This document shows positions 51,741-62,680 of a stretch of DNA of 64,000 nt, in pieces. Positions within the stretch are counted from its first letter, which is position 1. The number at the start of each line of letters is the position of its first letter. Source of the DNA: Bettongia penicillata ogilbyi. Lineage: Eukaryota > Chordata > Mammalia > Diprotodontia > Potoroidae. The notes under the pieces are model-generated. The model did no database searches and was not told where the DNA came from. It saw only the letters and a list, made by a program, of their open reading frames with translations. The stretch lies in NCBI GenBank assembly GCA_023548195.1, contig JAJHZJ010000009.1:5668715-5732714 (forward strand), in the 5' to 3' direction. Position numbers and translations under genes: made by a program.

Positions 51741-52720
51741 TCCTTGAGGAAAGAATTTATGAATTTCATTTGCAGATTTTTACCAATTAAGATTGGGGGT
51801 TTATGGAATTTAATCATGTAACATAAGTATCCCCAAGTTTACTAGAAAAAATCTGTAAACCCAAATTTTAAAAGGGGACTAGAAATAGATCAAGACCGAT
51901 TTTACGTAATGACAACTCACAAGGAAATATATATTTGCCACTATGTAAGCAGTGTCCCCCCAAAATGATACTGTGCAAGACAAAAGGCCAGGGGTATGGG
52001 TTCAACGGATGCCAGGCTCATGGTAAAACTCAAGTAGAAAGACCTTGTTATTTCAGAGAGACTAAAAACCTGCTTAACAGACTATTAGAATGGATTTTTT
52101 GGCATATTGCAGAAATGGGGAGGATAGAATTTAGAGTTGTCTATATAAGACTGAGTCCTGCTATCACAGAGTGTTTGGAAAACTAATGCAGAGATTTAGG
52201 GTTTGCTTCCAGGACATTTGAATATGTAGCTTAGACACAGACCAAGGTACAGATGGAATATTGGATAGCATTACAGTTAATGTGTCTGCCTCATCCAGAT
52301 CTTTAGCTCAGCTCCATCTTCAAACATTTTGCCTGCTATTCAAAGATATCTAGATTTCAAAGGTGACAAATGTTATAATTTCTAATTCACCAGATGGTCA
52401 GAAAGAGAGCTGCCAACCGTGGAATTCCTAGAACTAGAAATAAGTGGAAAGAATTAAGAATCAAGGTTTAGAGTCCAGTCAGTCTAGCTACAAGGTCACA
52501 AAGTTTTAGAGTTTGAGCTGGGGACACAGGAAGGATAAAACAGAATTTGTCCTATCATGCAATCTAGAAGCTTTAAATGGTACTCAGAGCTATTCGTTCC
52601 TTTCCTCTTTCCTTTGGATTAATATCAGTGGGAAGAGTGATTGAGGGGAAGTAGCATGAAAGTCAGTATTAGTGGCTGAGGAAGGAAGATGATCAGGTTA
52701 GTGGCCTTATGCTTTTGAAA
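51741..52720. other. Unrecognised DNA
   Basis: No repeat family or exon recognised. The 83-codon frame at 51935-52186 has no domain I can identify. Confidence 0.4.
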
Positions 52721-52724
52721 GCAA

Positions 52725-52985
52725 TGCTGTTTATTGCTGTTGTTTGTCCTTTGTTCTGGAGGAGGAGCATGACTTCAGGGTGGTGATGCCATGACATGCA
52801 AGTGAATTGGATTTAAGTGAGGGAGGGCTGTGGAAAGTTACCAGCTTCACTTTCTCCTCTGGAATCATCTGGACACAGACTAGATGACTAGAGATGGTGG
52901 TGGATGCAGTAGGAGACCTTGATCTTTTTAAGCTAAGGTCTTTAATAGGTCTCAGTTTGACTGAGACAACATCCATTTAGTGATT
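52725..52985 (+). mobile_element. Unnamed dispersed repeat (family X), copy 3, longest
   Basis: 'gctgttgtttgtcctttgt', 'ccatgacatgcaagtgaatt', 'gtgagggagggctgtggaa', 'cactttctcctctggaatc', 'gagaccttgatctttttaag' and 'ggtctcagtttgactgag'. It gives the fullest view of the family: about 260 bp, noncoding. Confidence 0.75.
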
Positions 52986-53029
52986 AAGGCTAGGTAAGAA
53001 ATGAAGCAGAGAATGGCCTAGTAAAAAAA

Positions 53030-53935
53030 AAATCGGGGGTGGAGTCAAGAGGGTGGAGTAGAAAAATGCACACACTCTAGCTCTTCCCCCACACTCTATA
53101 AAATACCTGTAAAAAAATCACCCTCAACAAATTTTAGAGCAGCAGAAGTCACAGAATGACAGAATGAAAGAGATTTCCAGCCAAAGGTAATCTGGAAGGC
53201 CAACAGGAAAGGTCTATCGCATGGGACATGGAGCACAGTGGAGCCCAGCCCTGGCTGCATGTCACGGGCACTGAGAAGAACAGGGACAGAACAGGCCTTG
53301 GGGGAGAGGTCCAAAAAGCCAATAAAGGGAAGAAGTCTTTAAAAAGCAGAATTAGCCAAATGGAAAAGGAGGTTCAAAAGCTCACTGAAGAAAATTGTTC
53401 TTTAAAAATGAGAGTGGAGCTGAGGAAAGCTAATGACTTTATGAGAAACCAAGAAATTACAAAACAAAACCAAAAGAATGAAAAAATGGAAGATAAGGTG
53501 AAGTATTTCATTGGAAAAGCAACTGACCTGGAAAATAGATCCTGGAAAGACAATTTAAAAATTATGGGACTACCTGAAAGCCATGATCAAAAAAAGGGCC
53601 TAGGCATCATCTTTCATGAAATTATCAAGGAAAACTGCCCTGAGATTCTAGAACCAGAGGGCAAAATAAATATTGAAAGAATCCACAGACCACCTCCCAA
53701 GAAGAGAAAGACCCAAAAAGAGAAACTCCTAGGAACATTGTAGCTCAATTTCAGAGTTCCTAGGTCAAGGAGAAAATATTGCAAGCAGGTAGAAAGAACC
53801 AATTCCAGTATTGTGGAAATAAAATCAGGATAACACAGGATCTGGCAGTTTCTACATTAAGGGATTGAAGGACTTGGAAGAGGATATTCCAGAAGTCAAG
53901 GGAATTGGGATTAAAACCAAGAATCACCTACTCTA
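53030..53935 (+). mobile_element. L1-type element with leader joined to mid-ORF1; 3' end missing
   Basis: It starts with a diverged element 5' terminus ('gggggtggagtcaagagg') and has a leader of about 280 bp, different from that at 48311. It jumps directly into ORF1 at the 'aggtccaaaaagccaata' position, equivalent to about 49330 in the intact copy. The first part of ORF1 is missing. The copy stops near 53935 at 'ccaagaatcacctactc', without 3' UTR or tail. I found no TSD. Confidence 0.8.
53228..53930 (+). pseudogene. Truncated, leader-fused L1-type ORF1 remnant
   Basis: The frame 53228-53743 (171 aa) begins in leader sequence and enters ORF1 at 'VQKANKGKKSLKSR'. It keeps part of the coiled coil, 'DNLKIMGLPESHDQKK' and 'NIERIHRPPPKK'. 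It then shifts frame near 53715; the C-terminal domain continues in another frame with stops to about 53930. An N-terminal leader-encoded extension with native translation is unlikely. Confidence 0.8.
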
Positions 53936-54330
53936 TGAGGGATGGCCCTCTAACAGATGCCCCTATGAGAAGAGAGAGTAGATAACTACTCATGCATTAT
54001 TATTTGCATGGGGCCAAGAAGACCTATTCACACACACACACAACTGAGAGACTGAAATTCTACCATTAGAGAATAATTTGTGTCTTGAAGACTTTCTAAA
54101 CTTCAAACGTTTTCAAATTTTCTCAATTCTGGCTATTGGTAGATAAGATGGATGGGAGAAGGTGTGGTAATAAAGAGGAGTACTGGCAGGGAAGAAAGGA
54201 GGAAAGGTGATATCAAACACATGAGAGGATGCTCAAGGGGCAGGTGAAAGAATATCAAAGACTCACCTTTCCTACTTCACAAATTTTTCAGTCCTTAGAG
54301 TAAAAACCAAGCTAACAATAAAAAGATATA
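53936..54330. other. Unrecognised DNA
   Basis: A short (CA)n at 54031-54042; otherwise nothing recognised. Confidence 0.4.
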
Positions 54331-54334
54331 ACTC

Positions 54335-54460
54335 GTTAGATTGTGGAAAGAGATCATCTAATCCAGGCCCCTTTTTCTTCACATGAGGAAAGTGAAACCT
54401 CCCAAGAAATTAAGTGACTTGGCCAAAGTCATGCAGCTAACTTGAATATGCACTGTGATC
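54335..54460 (-). mobile_element. Ther/MIR-type SINE, antisense
   Basis: 'agagatcatctaatccaggc', 'cacatgaggaaagtgaaacc' and 'gacttggccaaagtcatgc'. Confidence 0.7.
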
Positions 54461-54895
54461 TATCTCTTCCTAATACACAATAAGTACTTAAATGCTTACT
54501 AACTAGCTAACTGACTCTCTGGCTCCCAACTAACACAAATACTGCATAATCCTCTTCTTCCCAAGCTAGAACTTGATTGGTGCCCCTCACTGGTACTTTC
54601 CTGGTCCAGCTAGGAAGCTGAAGTCTTTCTTCCATTTTGCCACTATCTCCAAGCAGAAAGTAACTGCTGCCATGCTTATAATCACAGCCAAAAAGAATAA
54701 CACTAGCTCAGAAAGCTAAAAATAGCATAACTGTGCCTAGAAAAAGACTTAAGCACTCTGGAGTCAGAAGCTCAAAGATTTCCAGTCTGCTCCAGGTTAG
54801 CAGATTCCATCAAGATTGAGCTAAACTTTCAAATTTACTTTAGTATCAAAGGGTTCTCAGAAGCCTTTAGCATCTTCTGAATTAGTGAGGCTCTA
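54461..54895. other. Unrecognised DNA
   Basis: No feature recognised. Confidence 0.4.
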
Positions 54896-55065
54896 TCAAG
54901 CTGTAGAAATGTGGAGTTAGAGTAGACCTTAGAGGTCCCCCAAACATAACCTTCTCATTTGGCAGATGAGGAAAGAATGTCAGATAGTGAAAGTGACTTC
55001 TCCAAGGTCCCACAACCACCAAGAACCCCAGTCCTCTGATCTCACAGGCCATGCTTTCTACAACA
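54896..55065 (-). mobile_element. Ther/MIR-type SINE, antisense
   Basis: 'gtagaccttagaggtccccc', 'catttggcagatgaggaaag' and 'ccaaggtcccacaaccacc'. Confidence 0.7.
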
Positions 55066-55099
55066 TACTTCCTTTCTAAGCCAGAGTCATAAGCTTGGG

Positions 55100-55361
55100 T
55101 CTGAAAGTGTAATTGATCTATGCTCCTATTGAAGGAACTCAGGATTAATTATTTTTCCCTCCAAACTCTGTTATTAGCACCATCATCTTCCAACTCATCA
55201 AGGGTCACAACGCTGGTGTCATCCTTGACTCTTTACTCTCCCTCATCCTACACTGTTGTCAAGTTCAGTCACTCCTATCTTCTTATCTCTCTTATATCCC
55301 CCTTTCCCTCCACTCATGTAGTCGCATCCTGGCACTCTATGCTTGAACTACTGTCGTAGGG
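55100..55361 (+). mobile_element. L2 LINE, sense, left part (interrupted by SINE)
   Basis: 'tcatcaagggtcacaacg', 'tcatccttgactctttactc' and 'gttcagtcactcctatc' are from the L2 coding tail. The frame 55120-55359 is decayed L2 protein. Confidence 0.75.
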
Positions 55362-55612
55362 AAGCTAAATTAGATGGCCCACTGGATAGAGCGCTGGGCC
55401 CGGTGTCAGGAAGATTCCAAATCTAGCCTCAGACACTTGCTAACTGGATGACCCTGGGCAAGTCACTTAACCCTGCTTGCCTCAGTTTCCTCATAGGTAA
55501 AATGAGTTAAGAGAAGGAAATGGCAAACCACTCCAGTATCTCCGCCAAGAAAACCCCATGTGGAGTCATAAAGAGTCAAATATGACTGACAAAAATGACC
55601 GAATAATAACAA
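55362..55612 (+). mobile_element. Mar-1 SINE, sense, full length, nested in L2
   Basis: 'gatggcccactggatagagc', 'gaccctgggcaagtcactta', 'gaaatggcaaaccactccag' and 'ccgccaagaaaaccccatg', ending 'atgaccgaataataac'. Confidence 0.93.
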
Positions 55613-56100
55613 ATATGAACATTCTATCTGGCATTTACAACCCTTCCCAGCCTGGCCCCTCCCTTCCTTCCCAGTATTCTTACACTGCACTCCCTTCCAC
55701 AATCCACCCGCCTCCTTCCTGTTGGTGGCACACAATCCTACACGTCCTGACCTTGTGCTTTGGCACCGGCTGTCCAACCCCACCTAGAACACTCTGCCTT
55801 CTCACAACAGCCTCCTTGGCTTCCCTGGGATTCCCCCAAGACCTTGCTCAAAATCGCCTTTCTTCATCGCCGTCTCTCCTCCCCTTCCCCCAGGACTCCC
55901 CTCACTCACTCCCCTATGCCCCAGCTCCCAGTTGTACTATCTGTCTCGCACATAGCCAGTGGTGTAAATGCCAGCTCCCCCATTAGAATATGAACTCCTT
56001 GAGGAGAGGATCTCTATTTTTGCTTTTCTTTATACCTCCAGCACTTACCACAATGCCTGGCACATAATAAACCTTCAAATGCTTACTGATTGGTCAACCA
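55613..56100 (+). mobile_element. L2 LINE 3' end, sense, right part
   Basis: 'cttcccagcctggcccctc', 'ttgctcaaaatcgcctttc', 'atatgaactccttgaggag' and 'cacaatgcctggcacataat', then 'cttcaaatgcttactgattg'. It is the sense orientation of the antisense L2 copies at 8.4, 48 and 57 kb. Confidence 0.88.
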
Positions 56101-56179
56101 ACTCATGGAACATCCCTGAAGTATTTATAGCCTAATATTCAGCATCCGGTCAGACCTTTTTACTCCATACCTGTGTCCG

Positions 56180-56370
56180 GGAGGAGATGCAGGATTGAAT
56201 TTCAAATCAGAAGAATTGGGTTGCCATCTCAACCCTCCCATAGGTGTCAATAATAAGAGGCTTGGATTAGAACTGTGGACTTCTTACTTTCCCCGTCTAT
56301 CAAATTAACGGATGGAGTTAGGAGATTGGAAAGCCCAGTACCTCTAACTCTATGATTCTAAGGGTGGTCT
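56180..56370 (+). mobile_element. Mon-1-type SINE, sense, diverged
   Basis: 'ttcaaatcagaagaattggg', 'gtctatcaaattaacggatg' and 'tctaactctatgattctaag'. Confidence 0.55.
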
Positions 56371-56760
56371 TTAGAATCTAGCAGTACGCAGTGTCTGCAG
56401 CCAGATTTATACGGGACAACAGCGACACCTGGTGACTCGGTCTGTGACCAGTTCTTATTAGATACTACGGAGCGTATTCATCTGGGTTTCTGAGGGTGTT
56501 CTGTAGATACTGCTTCTGAAGGTGCTCTGGCAATTACCAAAAGCAGAGCTTCTCCCTGTGGGCTGTGCACATACCCAAAGTTTAAGGTCGTGTTTATTCT
56601 GGTTCTGCTCTGCTCCTAGAAGGACTGGAGTTCTCTAGAACATGTATAGAAATTTGTTCTTAAAAAATAAAAGATTTGTTGAACCATTTTCTCCAGCGTC
56701 TTTAGTACACATGGGTCAAGTGACAAAAGGAAAGCTCAATCAGTTTTCAAAGATGCTGAG
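56371..56760. other. Unrecognised DNA
   Basis: No feature recognised. Confidence 0.4.
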
Positions 56761-56761
56761 G

Positions 56762-57320
56762 CAAGCAAGCAAGCAAGCATTTATTCATTACTTCCTATGG
56801 CAGGTATTATGCTAGGGGTGTGGGATACAAAGACCCCCCCAAAAAATTTAACAGTCCCTGGTCTTCTAATGGAGGAGCCATTATGAGGATGTATAGAATA
56901 AATGCAAAATAAACGTCAGATGACCTCCAGGAGAGGGAGGGAGAGCACTAGCATTTGGGAAAGGCTTTGTGTAGAAGGAAGGATTTGATGTGAGTACTGA
57001 AGGAAGTGAGAGATTCTATAGGGCAAAAATGAGAATGGAGGCAAAGGTAGGGAAAGAGGAGATAATGTCATATGTGAGAAATACAGCAAGATAGACAATT
57101 TAGCTAGATTGTAGAATACAGGAAGGGAGTAAAAAGGCTATATAGGAGTATAATGAGATGGGAAGATAAATTGGAGTCATATTATGAAGGGCTTTAAAAG
57201 CCACACAGAAGGGTTTTCTATTTGGTCCTAGAGCCAATAGAGTTTGCTACATGTGGGAGATGGTCAGATCAGGAAATCATTCTAGTTAAGATATAATGAC
57301 ATGATCCTGGATATTTTGCC
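56762..57320 (-). mobile_element. L2 LINE 3' region, antisense
   Basis: Starts with (AAGC)n, then 'catttattcattacttccta', 'aggtattatgctaggggtg', 'gaaggaaggatttgatgtg', 'gtcatattatgaagggcttt' and 'tggtcagatcaggaaatc'. Confidence 0.82.
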
Positions 57321-57399
57321 ACTTCGTTATTTTATCCTTTCACAGATGCTTGAAAAAGTTGTCAAAAGTGCTCAAGCTGGAAAAGGGAACCTTGAAAAC

Positions 57400-57720
57400 T
57401 ACACACAGTCAGTACTTAACAAGTGTTTGCTGAATCAGATTCAAATCTTATCTTAGCCATTTACCATTCTTGTGACCTGGGGGCAAGTCATTTAACTTCT
57501 CTGTGTCTCAGTTTCCCTCATCTGAAAATGAAGTGGTGAGCCTCCAAGACCCCTTCCAACTATGTACTCTGCAATTTATAGTCTTAGATTTGTCTCCAGC
57601 ACTGAGAAATTAAGGGACTGGTCCAGGGTGATATAACCAGCTCAGATGAGGGGCGGAATTTGAATCCAGGTCTTCCTAAGTTCTAGGTCACTACTCAATG
57701 CTATTTTTTCTAGCTCTCCT
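57400..57720. mobile_element. Two SINE fragments, sense then antisense
   Basis: 57410-57595 is sense Mon-1-like ('cttgtgacctgggggcaagt', 'ccaagaccccttccaac'). 57600-57715 is an antisense core ('actggtccagggtgatataa', 'tttgaatccaggtcttcc'). Confidence 0.7.
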
Positions 57721-57970
57721 TCGACCCTTCCCTACTAAAATAAAAAATCGTTAGGGGACCAGGGAAAAAACAGGATGCTTTTGCTTCCCTTTGTTAAGCT
57801 TAACACATGCAATCTTTTTAACTTAGAGCTTAGAGCTTAGGTTTTATGTATGATCATTTTTACTTTGTACGTTTGAATGTTTATTAATGGTTACTAAATT
57901 TAGAATTTTTTTAAAAGAAAATTATATATTATATTGCCTCCACCCCCGGAAAAATAAAGAAAGAACCAAG
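57721..57970. other. Unrecognised DNA
   Basis: A short tandem 'agagctt' pair at about 57825-57840; otherwise nothing. Confidence 0.35.
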
Positions 57971-57974
57971 CAGT

Positions 57975-58140
57975 GATTCAAAGAATCATAAAATATTAGA
58001 GCTAGAAGGAACTTGAAAGATCATCTATTATGAGCCTCTCATTTTATATAAAAAGAAATAATCAAAAAGAAAAAGAGACTTGCCCAAGGCCATGTGAGGA
58101 CACAGCAAAGCTAATATTCTAATCCAAGTCTTTTTTTTTC
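57975..58140 (-). mobile_element. Ther/MIR-type SINE, antisense
   Basis: 'atcataaaatattagagcta', 'ggaacttgaaagatcatcta' and 'cttgcccaaggccatgtgag'. Confidence 0.7.
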
Positions 58141-58159
58141 CAAATTTGGTGCTCTTTCC

Positions 58160-58400
58160 AAAATCAAAGAGCAAGAAGAGATTCAAGAAAATATTGTCAC
58201 TCCTCTCCTCTCTCCATCCAAAGGATGAATCCTTTCTACAATATCCCAGGGTAACATTTTCTGCTTGAAGATCTCCAATGATAGGAATCTCACTATCTTA
58301 TGATCAGCTCATTTCATTTTTTTCTGGATAGTTCTTCTTGAGAGGTTTTTCTTACAGATAAAATGTATCTTTTACTTTTTGGAAAGTTTTCATTGTCCAG
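58160..58400 (-). mobile_element. Probable L3/CR1-like fragment, antisense
   Basis: 'atgataggaatctcactat' and 'ggatagttcttcttgagagg' resemble a CR1-clade 3' UTR in reverse. Diverged. Confidence 0.4.
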
Positions 58401-58503
58401 CAGTTCCCCTTTAAGTAAGAGAAAATTGGCTTTTAAAAAGTTAAAAATAACAAAATTCTTTTTTGGTAAGTGCTATTAAATTCTGGAAGAGATAAGTATA
58501 AAA

Positions 58504-59006
58504 GTAACCTTTTGGTCCCCTTTACAGTCTTAAAAATTATTGGACTCCAAAGGGCATTTGTTTATTTGGGTTGTACATATCAATATTTACCATACTAGAA
58601 ATTAAAATGATAAATTTTAAAGTATGCATTAATTCATTTAAAAATAATAATAAACCCATTACATATTCATGTAAACAACATTTTATGTAAAAATAACAAT
58701 ATTTTCTCAAAACAAAAAATAGTGAAAATGACATTGTTTTACATATTTTTGCAAATCTCTAATGTCTAGTTTAATAAAAGACAGTTTGATTTTCATATCA
58801 ATTTCTATAGTCAATATATTGCTACAATATTTTGTTTTAGGTGAAGAAAATCCAGCTTCACACAAATAAATAGTTGGAAAAGAAAGGAGTAATTTAACAG
58901 GGAGATTATGTCTTAGTATTGTTATAAAAAAGAGTTTTGCCCTTTCAGATCCCTTGAAAGGGTCCTGGGAACCCCCAGGGATTCTAAGATCCTTTGAGAA
59001 CCACTG
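58504..59006 (-). mobile_element. hAT DNA transposon remnant keeping the transposase C-terminus
   Basis: One end carries 'tttgagaaccactg' (58993-59006); the other carries 'accttttggtcccctttac'. The same two ends bound the shorter copy at 62454-62680. Internally it shares 'catttgtttatttgggttg' and 'accatactagaaattaaaa' with that copy. Because the C-terminal coding piece lies next to one TIR, this is the 3' part of an autonomous hAT, or an internally deleted derivative. Confidence 0.8.
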
Positions 59007-59051
59007 GATCATTTTCTTCAATGGAAATTTCCAATTTTTGATATTTACCAT
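58707..59051 (-). pseudogene. hAT transposase C-terminal (dimerisation) domain remnant
   Basis: The 114-aa minus frame contains 'LLLSFPTIYLCEAGFSSPKT', followed by 'KYCSNILTIEIDMKIKLS'. This is the pattern of the hAT C-terminal dimerisation domain (hATC; F-x-TxYLCExGFS followed by K-x-R-x-R-L and a run ending in IxP). The upstream part (residues 1-45) is TIR-proximal noncoding sequence, so the true reading direction ends at the element interior. Only the last part of a transposase of about 600 aa is present; no catalytic DDE residues remain. I infer an extinct Charlie/Zaphod-type source. Confidence 0.75.
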
Positions 59052-59595
59052 ATGTGTTGGTGTGATATCAGCTGTCTCCTGCTCTTGGTAGTCCTAAAGA
59101 CAGACTTTCTTTTGGTTTCAGTTCCTTTTGGTTCCCGTCATTCCACTGCCACCTCTATCCTGTCATGATAGATAATAGTGATGCCATCAAAGGCAAGTAG
59201 GGACATCTGCTGTCACTTTGTATGTCTCAATACTTTAAAGAATTGCATTCATACCTCAAAAAAAACCTAACTATAGAATGACAACTAGGATATATGCCAT
59301 CACCTGGTAATAGTGGTGCCTTAGTATGCCAAATTGCTAAGCTGTTTGGGTTTTTTTCCTTTAAGATTCAGGTGGGAATTTCTGCTTAAGACCCCCTAAT
59401 ACTACTACTACTATATTCACATATATAGTTCCATAGCCATGGATTTTCTGCTTAAATGTAACTTTTAATTATAACATCTTAACTTAAATAACATGTAAGT
59501 CCTATGTTTAAAAATATGTTTTATAGTTATTTTAAAGCAACATACAATGGATTGAGAGTGCTTTCCTCTGCTTCTAGAGTGTCTGGAAGCAGAAT
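59040..59595. other. Unrecognised DNA
   Basis: No feature recognised. A small (ACT)n lies at 59400-59412. Confidence 0.4.
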
Positions 59596-59599
59596 AGTA

Positions 59600-59845
59600 T
59601 GATGTGTTTAAAAGAACACAGTCTTCAAAGTCAGGAAAGATTTGTATTCCAATACCATCTCTATCATTTACCTTAAACAAGTCACTGTCTCTGAGACTTA
59701 GTTACCTCATCTGCAAAATTGGTTAATAATATTAGTAGTATCTTTCTCATTGAGTTGTGGTATGGATCAAATGAGAGTATGTATGTAAAACTCTTTGCAA
59801 ACTTTAAAGTACCATCTCAATGTCAATTATCATTAAAGGGTTCAT
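59600..59845 (+). mobile_element. CORE-SINE, sense
   Basis: 'cttcaaagtcaggaaagatt', 'ctgagacttagttacctcat', 'tctcattgagttgtggtatg' and 'actctttgcaaactttaaag'. Confidence 0.75.
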
Positions 59846-59887
59846 GAATTCTGAATTACCTGGTGGGAATAAGATAATTATAACAGC

Positions 59888-60141
59888 AACTTGTTGCTGT
59901 TTATTCATTTTTCAGTTGTGTCTGATTCTTAAGGGACCCTATTGCTAGACAAGATACTAGAGTGGTTTGCCATTTCCTTGTCCAGCTCATTTTCCAAATG
60001 AGGAACTGAGGTAAACAGGGTTAAGTGACTTGCCCAGGGTCACACAGCTAATAAGTATCTGAAGCACAATTTGAACTCGTGAAAATGAGTCTTTATGATT
60101 CCAAAGCCCAGCATTCTATCTGCTGGACCACCTTAGTCACC
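59888..60141 (-). mobile_element. Mar-1 SINE, antisense, full length
   Basis: 'cttgttgctgtttattcatt', 'gagtggtttgccatttcctt', 'cttgcccagggtcacacagc' and 'ggaccaccttagtcaccc'. Confidence 0.9.
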
Positions 60142-60545
60142 CATAATACAATAGTACTTTTCAAATAGGATGTGGCTGCTCCAGATTTCCTGAATTAACC
60201 AGCAGAGTACCTCGCCACAGTCCACTCAGCCATTTCCCCTTGGATCTTTTACCAGTATTATGGCAGCCCACCACTACTCACTGTGCTTTTGACATGAAGC
60301 TACCACTATATATAAAGCTGCTTCCTTCTAGTCATTCCCAGAACATTTTTTTCAATTGAGCTGGCTATAGCAAGCAGGACTGAAAGAATAAAGTTCCTAA
60401 GGGTGTAGGATATGGAGCAGGTACCAAGGTCAAATAGGGAATAGGGGTAAATAAAGGGATCAGCAAGAGTCTGATTCACTGTGGAAACCCTCTCACTTAC
60501 AGAGAATGGACCCTTATGTGCTGGTGGTTAGGAGTATTTAGCACC
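60142..60545. other. Unrecognised DNA
   Basis: No feature recognised. Confidence 0.4.
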
Positions 60546-60549
60546 ATAT

Positions 60550-60722
60550 TTAGAGCTGTAGGGAACTTTAAGGGCTATTTAGTCAAACAACCTCATTTTA
60601 AAGAAAGGGGAAATGACTTGCCCAAGGATGTGCAGGAAATAATTGTCAGGGTAAGATTTGAACCCAGACCCTCTTATTCCAAATGAAGCATTTTTGATAC
60701 TGTACTAGACCGCTTCTCTAAA
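60550..60722 (-). mobile_element. Ther/MIR-type SINE, antisense
   Basis: 'tagagctgtagggaacttta', 'aatgacttgcccaaggatg' and 'aagatttgaacccagaccc'. Confidence 0.75.
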
Positions 60723-60870
60723 AGGGACTGAGGTAAATAACCCTCCCAGAGGATACTAACACTAATGAATCCCATGTTTATAGTAAATTAATGTTTACAA
60801 AGAGGGATTAGTCAGGTCGTGATCCAAGAGAGGAAGCAAGATACAAAAAGAGTCAAGTCAGAGTTCACAA

Positions 60871-61102
60871 GGTTGTCACTGTTGTCCAGTCATTTCAGTC
60901 ATGTATGACTTTTCATGACCTCATTTTGGGAGGTTTTCTTGGCAGGGGTACTGGAATGGTTTACCATTTCCTTCTCCCGCTCATTTTGCAGATGAGGAAA
61001 CTAAGGCAAACAAGGTTAAGTGACTCACCCAGGATCATACATCTAATAAGTGTCTGAAACTGGATCTAAACTCAGGAAGATGAGTGTTTCTGATTCCAAG
61101 TC
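60871..61102 (-). mobile_element. Mar-1 SINE, antisense, head missing
   Basis: 'ggttgtcactgttgtccagt', 'ttttcatgacctcattttgg', 'gaatggtttaccatttcctt' and 'ctcacccaggatcatacatc'. The tRNA-like head is lost. Confidence 0.85.
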
Positions 61103-61685
61103 ACAGAGTAGACAGACTCAAAGAGCTAGGCAGGAACTGGAGGGAGAAAGGGCCGTGGGAAGGGGGAGAAGCAATCTAAACTGGGGGGAGTCAGCATGGA
61201 TTACGGTGGGCCAACACACTATGAAGAGGGATAGAGGACCTTGGTAAGGTGTTCTCCGTCACTTCTTCCTCTGAGATAATTTTTTATGATAGTGACAGAT
61301 AAGTCATGTCTTCTTTTTATTCCGCTGGATCAGCATTGGTGTGAATGTAAATAATGCAGCAGCATTAGAATAATGGAAGGGATCTGAAACCTACTTCTTG
61401 CCTAAGATAAGAATTCTTTGTACTGTATCTCTTGACAAGGCCCCTAAGATTGTGGGACTCAATGTAATCAACACAAAGAGGGGCATGAGGAAGACCTCAT
61501 CACCTCAAATGAATTCCTTTTCCATTTTGTCCCTTCTTATGATCTCCTCCATAACAATGGCAAATAGCTTTGATGAGTATGTCTCCCTGTTTTATGCTTC
61601 ACTTACGAAATTTAAATTCAAAACTATCTTGATAATAATCACAACATCACATTAGGAAAAACATGTTAATTTCACAAATACATAT
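61103..61685. other. Unrecognised DNA
   Basis: No repeat or exon recognised. The frame 61398-61655 has no domain I can identify; part of it ('cctcaaatgaattccttttcc') is single-copy-looking. Confidence 0.4.
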
Positions 61686-61689
61686 TAAG

Positions 61690-61868
61690 CTCTATTATCA
61701 GAAGAGTTGCCCCCAGAAAACAGTTACTCATGACTGGAGGTCCTCAAGCAGAGGCTTAGAGGACCACTTGTCGGGGATGTCAAAGGGAGGTATCCGTATC
61801 TGGATTCATGTTGGACTAGACGACGTTTGTGGTATCTTCTAACTCAGTCCGATTCTGTGTTGTTATAT
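61690..61868 (+). mobile_element. L3/CR1 LINE 3' end, sense
   Basis: 'ggtcctcaagcagaggctta', 'gaggaccacttgtcggggat', 'catgttggactagacgacg' and 'aactcagtccgattctgtg'. Confidence 0.8.
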
Positions 61869-62394
61869 TGCTTAACTTTATATATTATACGTATTCCTAA
61901 AAAGTATGTTTAAAGTGATCAATTATGTAGAAATTAATCTCTTCTCTTAACTTCCACTATTTTTCAGAAATGGATTCCCTTTGAATTTTTTCATACTATT
62001 ATATATAATAAAAATCATGAAGGGGTCTTAAATATCAACCCTAATACTTTATTTTAGAAGAAATCTAACTTGTCACTAAACAACAGGGGTGCATTCATTT
62101 TGGCCATGAGGCCTCGAGGATTGACAATCAATTCATATGGTATTAAGCATGCATACAAAAATCACATAGATATATTGCATACATATTTATGGGATTCTGG
62201 TGGGGATGGAGGAGGGAAGAAAAGAAAAAAGGAAAAACAAGAAATTTACATAACTTTATTATATATTTAAAAGAAATGGCAAGTTGAAACAATATATTTG
62301 CATTTTCATGAGCAATCTTCTTTTTTAATACACTGTGTTATGGAAATGCTTGTTCTATTCCATAAACTAAAAATAAAATATTTTTTTAAATCAC
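61869..62394. other. Unrecognised A/T-rich DNA
   Basis: No feature recognised. Confidence 0.4.
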
Positions 62395-62453
62395 ATAGAT
62401 AACCTCTTTAGGCTCAGCTTCCTCATCTACAAAATAAGGAGACTGAACTAGAT
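62395..62453 (+). mobile_element. SINE 3'-tail fragment, host of the following MITE
   Basis: 'ggctcagcttcctcatctac' and 'aataaggagactgaactaga' match the last third of a Mon-1 SINE. Confidence 0.6.
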
Positions 62454-62680
62454 CAGCAGTTCTCAAGGTTTTTGGTCCTAGGACCCCTTTAAACTCTTAA
62501 AAATTATTGAGGATCCCCTCAAAGATCTTTTGTTTATGCAGATTATGTCAATTAATTTTTACCATGTTAGAAATTAAAATATCTTAGCATTTTTATGAAA
62601 ACAGTTTTGACATCTCAAAACATCTGAAAAGATTTCAGGGACCCCTCTGGAGTTCCTGGACCACATGTGGAGAGCCAGTG
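62454..62680. mobile_element. hAT MITE with TIRs and 8-bp target duplication
   Basis: 227 bp. The left TIR 'cagcagttctcaaggttttt' pairs with the right end 'ggaccacatgtggagagcca', finishing in 'gtg'. The flanks 62446-62453 'aactagat' and 62681-62688 'cactagat' match at 7 of 8 positions, the length typical of hAT target duplications. The interior ('ttaaaaattattgaggatcc', 'accatgttagaaattaaaa') is shared with 58504-59006. Confidence 0.82.

Noticed and set aside
55558..55993. Pro/Ser-rich ORFs as a gene
   Set aside because: They run across a SINE tail and the L2 3' end.
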